A DNA stretch of 23,016 nt from W1P20-047 sp045118335 (GTDB lineage: Bacteria > Actinomycetota > Coriobacteriia > Coriobacteriales > Eggerthellaceae): the NCBI GenBank assembly GCA_045118335.1, contig JBGUXY010000030.1, positions 1-23,016 of the forward strand, in the 5' to 3' direction. Below the pieces are notes generated by a model. The model had not been told where the DNA came from and ran no database searches. It worked only from the letters and a program-made list of their open reading frames with translations. Position numbers and translations under genes: made by a program. The first letter of the stretch is position 1; each line of letters begins with the position of its first letter. Of the stretch, positions 21,587 through 23,016 are shown piece after piece.

Positions 21587-22858
21587 ATGGTTCGTTCCAG
21601 GATGTTGTGTGCTGCAGTTGTCGTTGCCCTTGCAATCTCTTGCGTTGCCGGGCTCTCGTCGTGTATGTCCTCCAAAGCAGAAAGCGATAGCGTTGCGGCT
21701 ACCGTAAACGGTGTCGAAATTCGCGAACAGGTCATCACCGATTACATCCAGGACTTCCGCGAGGTGCAAGGCCTCGACGACGATGACAAATGGGCTGCTT
21801 GGATGGGCACGTATGGCTTCACGCCCGAAACCGTTCGCGAGCAAGTGCTCAACCAGTTCGTCGATGACGAGCTCACGAAGCAAGCTGCCGAGGAGAACGG
21901 CATTTCGGTAACCGAAGAGGAAATCCAGGCGCAGGTCGACATGATGCGGGCAAACTACGCCGACGATGCTGCCTGGGAAAACGCGCTTTCCCAGAAAGGC
22001 CTTACCGAAGAGCAGTATCGCGACAACCTGCGCAACGCCATGCTCGCCCAGCAGCTGGAAGAAAAGATCGGTGCCGAATCCGACGGTCCCACCGATGAGG
22101 AAATCCTGGATTACGTAAAGGCATACGCGCCTGCATTCAGCGGGGCGAAGCGCTCGTCTCATATCCTGTTCGGCAGCGACGACGAAGCTTCGGCCCAGCA
22201 GGTGCTCGACCAGATCAACAACGGCGAAATCGATTTCGCCGACGCAGCCAAGGAATATTCCCTCGACACCGCATCCGCCGAAAACGGCGGTGATGTTGGC
22301 TGGGATTTGCTGAACCAGTTCGTCTCCGAGTACACCACCGCGTTAAGCGAGCTTGAAGAAGGCGAAATCAGCGGGTTGGTTACGAGTGAGTTTGGCATTC
22401 ACATCATCAAGTGCACCGAGGTGTACGAGGCGCCCGAAGAGGTTACGAGTCTCGACGAGGTTCCCAGCGAGCTCGTGGATTACATCACGCAGATGGTTGC
22501 GAGCGATTACAAGAACACGAAGTACAACGAATGGAAAGCCGAATACAAGGAAAACGCCGATATCGTCATAAACGATATGCCGGAAGGCCTTCCCTACGAT
22601 GTGGACATGTCTGAATATGTCACCGAAGATGCTGCTGCAACCGAAGGGACGGATGCCGCCGAGGTGGAAGGCGACGTTGCCGCCGAAGCCGAAGGTGCTG
22701 CTGCTGCAGATGAAACGGGCGAAGCTGCCGAAGGCGACGCTGCTGCGGGCAATGCCGACGAAACGAACGCCGATGCTGCCAAGCCGGAGGCAACTGGCGA
22801 GGAAACCGTTGAAGGTGGCGAGTCCACGGAGGGTGAAACCTCTGCAGAAGGCCAATAA
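21587..22858 (+). CDS. PrsA/SurA-like peptidyl-prolyl isomerase lipoprotein (parvulin foldase)
   Basis: A 423-residue exported foldase. A signal peptide with lipobox Leu-Ser-Ser-Cys (Cys26) predicts lipid anchoring on the outer face of the membrane. Residues about 34-180 are a SurA-N-like chaperone region starting with Val-Asn-Gly-Val-Glu-Ile. A parvulin PPIase domain spans about 186-280 (Ser-Ser-His-Ile-Leu-Phe, then Gly-Gly-Asp-Val-Gly-Trp and Phe-Gly-Ile-His-Ile-Ile-Lys). A helical return segment runs to about 340. Residues about 347-423 are an Ala/Glu/Gly/Thr tail with almost no basic residue. The role is folding of secreted proteins after translocation; likely clients include the other exported proteins. 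The start at 21587 has AGGTAGG 5 nt upstream. The promoter is unclear; AATACT at 21536-21541 is a weak -10. Confidence 0.88.
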   Translation: MVRSRMLCAAVVVALAISCVAGLSSCMSSKAESDSVAATVNGVEIREQVITDYIQDFREVQGLDDDDKWAAWMGTYGFTPETVREQVLNQFVDDELTKQAAEENGISVTEEEIQAQVDMMRANYADDAAWENALSQKGLTEEQYRDNLRNAMLAQQLEEKIGAESDGPTDEEILDYVKAYAPAFSGAKRSSHILFGSDDEASAQQVLDQINNGEIDFADAAKEYSLDTASAENGGDVGWDLLNQFVSEYTTALSELEEGEISGLVTSEFGIHIIKCTEVYEAPEEVTSLDEVPSELVDYITQMVASDYKNTKYNEWKAEYKENADIVINDMPEGLPYDVDMSEYVTEDAAATEGTDAAEVEGDVAAEAEGAAAADETGEAAEGDAAAGNADETNADAAKPEATGEETVEGGESTEGETSAEGQ

Positions 22859-22863
22859 ACGTC

Positions 22864-22893
22864 TTGTCGATTCAAGCGCCTTTGTTATATACT
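22864..22893 (+). promoter_or_regulatory. Promoter of the tRNA-Ser gene
   Basis: TTGTCG (22864-22869) and TATATACT (22886-22893) form a -35/-10 pair with 16-18 nt spacing, beginning 6 nt after the foldase stop. A GCCGCT/AGCGGC hairpin (22899-22920) lies in the precursor leader. Confidence 0.65.
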
Positions 22894-22933
22894 AGATAGC
22901 CGCTGCTCCACATAAGCGGCGATTCGACGAAGC

Positions 22934-23016
22934 GGAGAGATGTCCGAGCTGGCCGAAGGAGCACGATTGGAAATCGTGTATACCCCAAAAGGGTATCTGG
23001 GGTTCGAATCCCCATC
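22934..23016 (+). tRNA. tRNA-Ser, anticodon GGA (3' end cut by window)
   Basis: The 5' acceptor strand is GGAGAGA. The anticodon stem CACGA/TCGTG (22962-22978) encloses loop TTGGAAA, giving anticodon GGA (22969-22971), which reads UCC and UCU. A long variable arm with ATACCC/GGGTAT stem and a T-arm with TTCGAAT loop follow, as expected for a class II serine tRNA. The 3' acceptor strand lies just beyond the window. Confidence 0.95.

Overview
The window is a densely packed stretch of bacterial chromosome, moderately GC-rich by eye, with good Shine-Dalgarno sites and short gaps. The gene mix suggests a gut-type anaerobic actinobacterium, probably class Coriobacteriia (Eggerthellaceae-like). It includes an amidinotransferase next to an MHS-family transporter, paired TrkA proteins, a two-subunit iron-sulphur fumarase and Ldh2-family dehydrogenase, and a lipoprotein foldase. 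The taxonomic call is inference from remembered gene content, not a search. No phage, CRISPR array, intact transposon or plasmid gene is visible.

Layout. 1-1935: the end of an amidinotransferase gene and an MHS symporter gene separated by a hairpin-rich 362-nt leader. 1936-2373: a terminator, a palindromic dispersed repeat and an AT-rich control region. 2374-4811: TetR regulator, class I/II aminotransferase and ribonuclease HI, all on +. 4863-6215: two trkA genes on -, convergent with rnhA. 6569-10930: purB, an Ldh2-family malate/lactate dehydrogenase and the two subunits of class I fumarase. 11008-14392: two minus-strand genes for membrane-anchored extracytoplasmic proteins, one an endonuclease/exonuclease/phosphatase (EEP) fold enzyme and one cysteine-rich protein I do not recognise. 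14699-17131: an OmpR/histidine kinase pair divergent from them. 17192-18070: purC. 18254-19325: two related two-helix membrane proteins. 19363-20151: exodeoxyribonuclease III, followed by a second copy of the palindromic repeat. 20424-20693: an ACT-domain protein. 20741-20861: a promoter/hairpin/terminator unit that looks like a small RNA. 20977-21435: an unknown minus-strand gene. 21587-22858: a PrsA-like lipoprotein foldase. 22934-end: tRNA-Ser(GGA), cut by the window edge.

How the genes may work together. PurB releases fumarate, fumarase turns it into malate, and the Ldh2-family enzyme could oxidise malate, so 6569-10930 may recycle or use fumarate. The window's start hints at guanidino-compound or arginine metabolism with a dedicated transporter. 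The two extracytoplasmic proteins at 11008-14392 share an unusual plan: a long basic cytoplasmic N-terminus, one hydrophobic anchor, a large outer domain and a matching Ca-loop-like C-terminal tail. They share a palindrome-rich control region with the two-component system. This is the best candidate here for an undescribed functional unit, but its role cannot be read from sequence alone.
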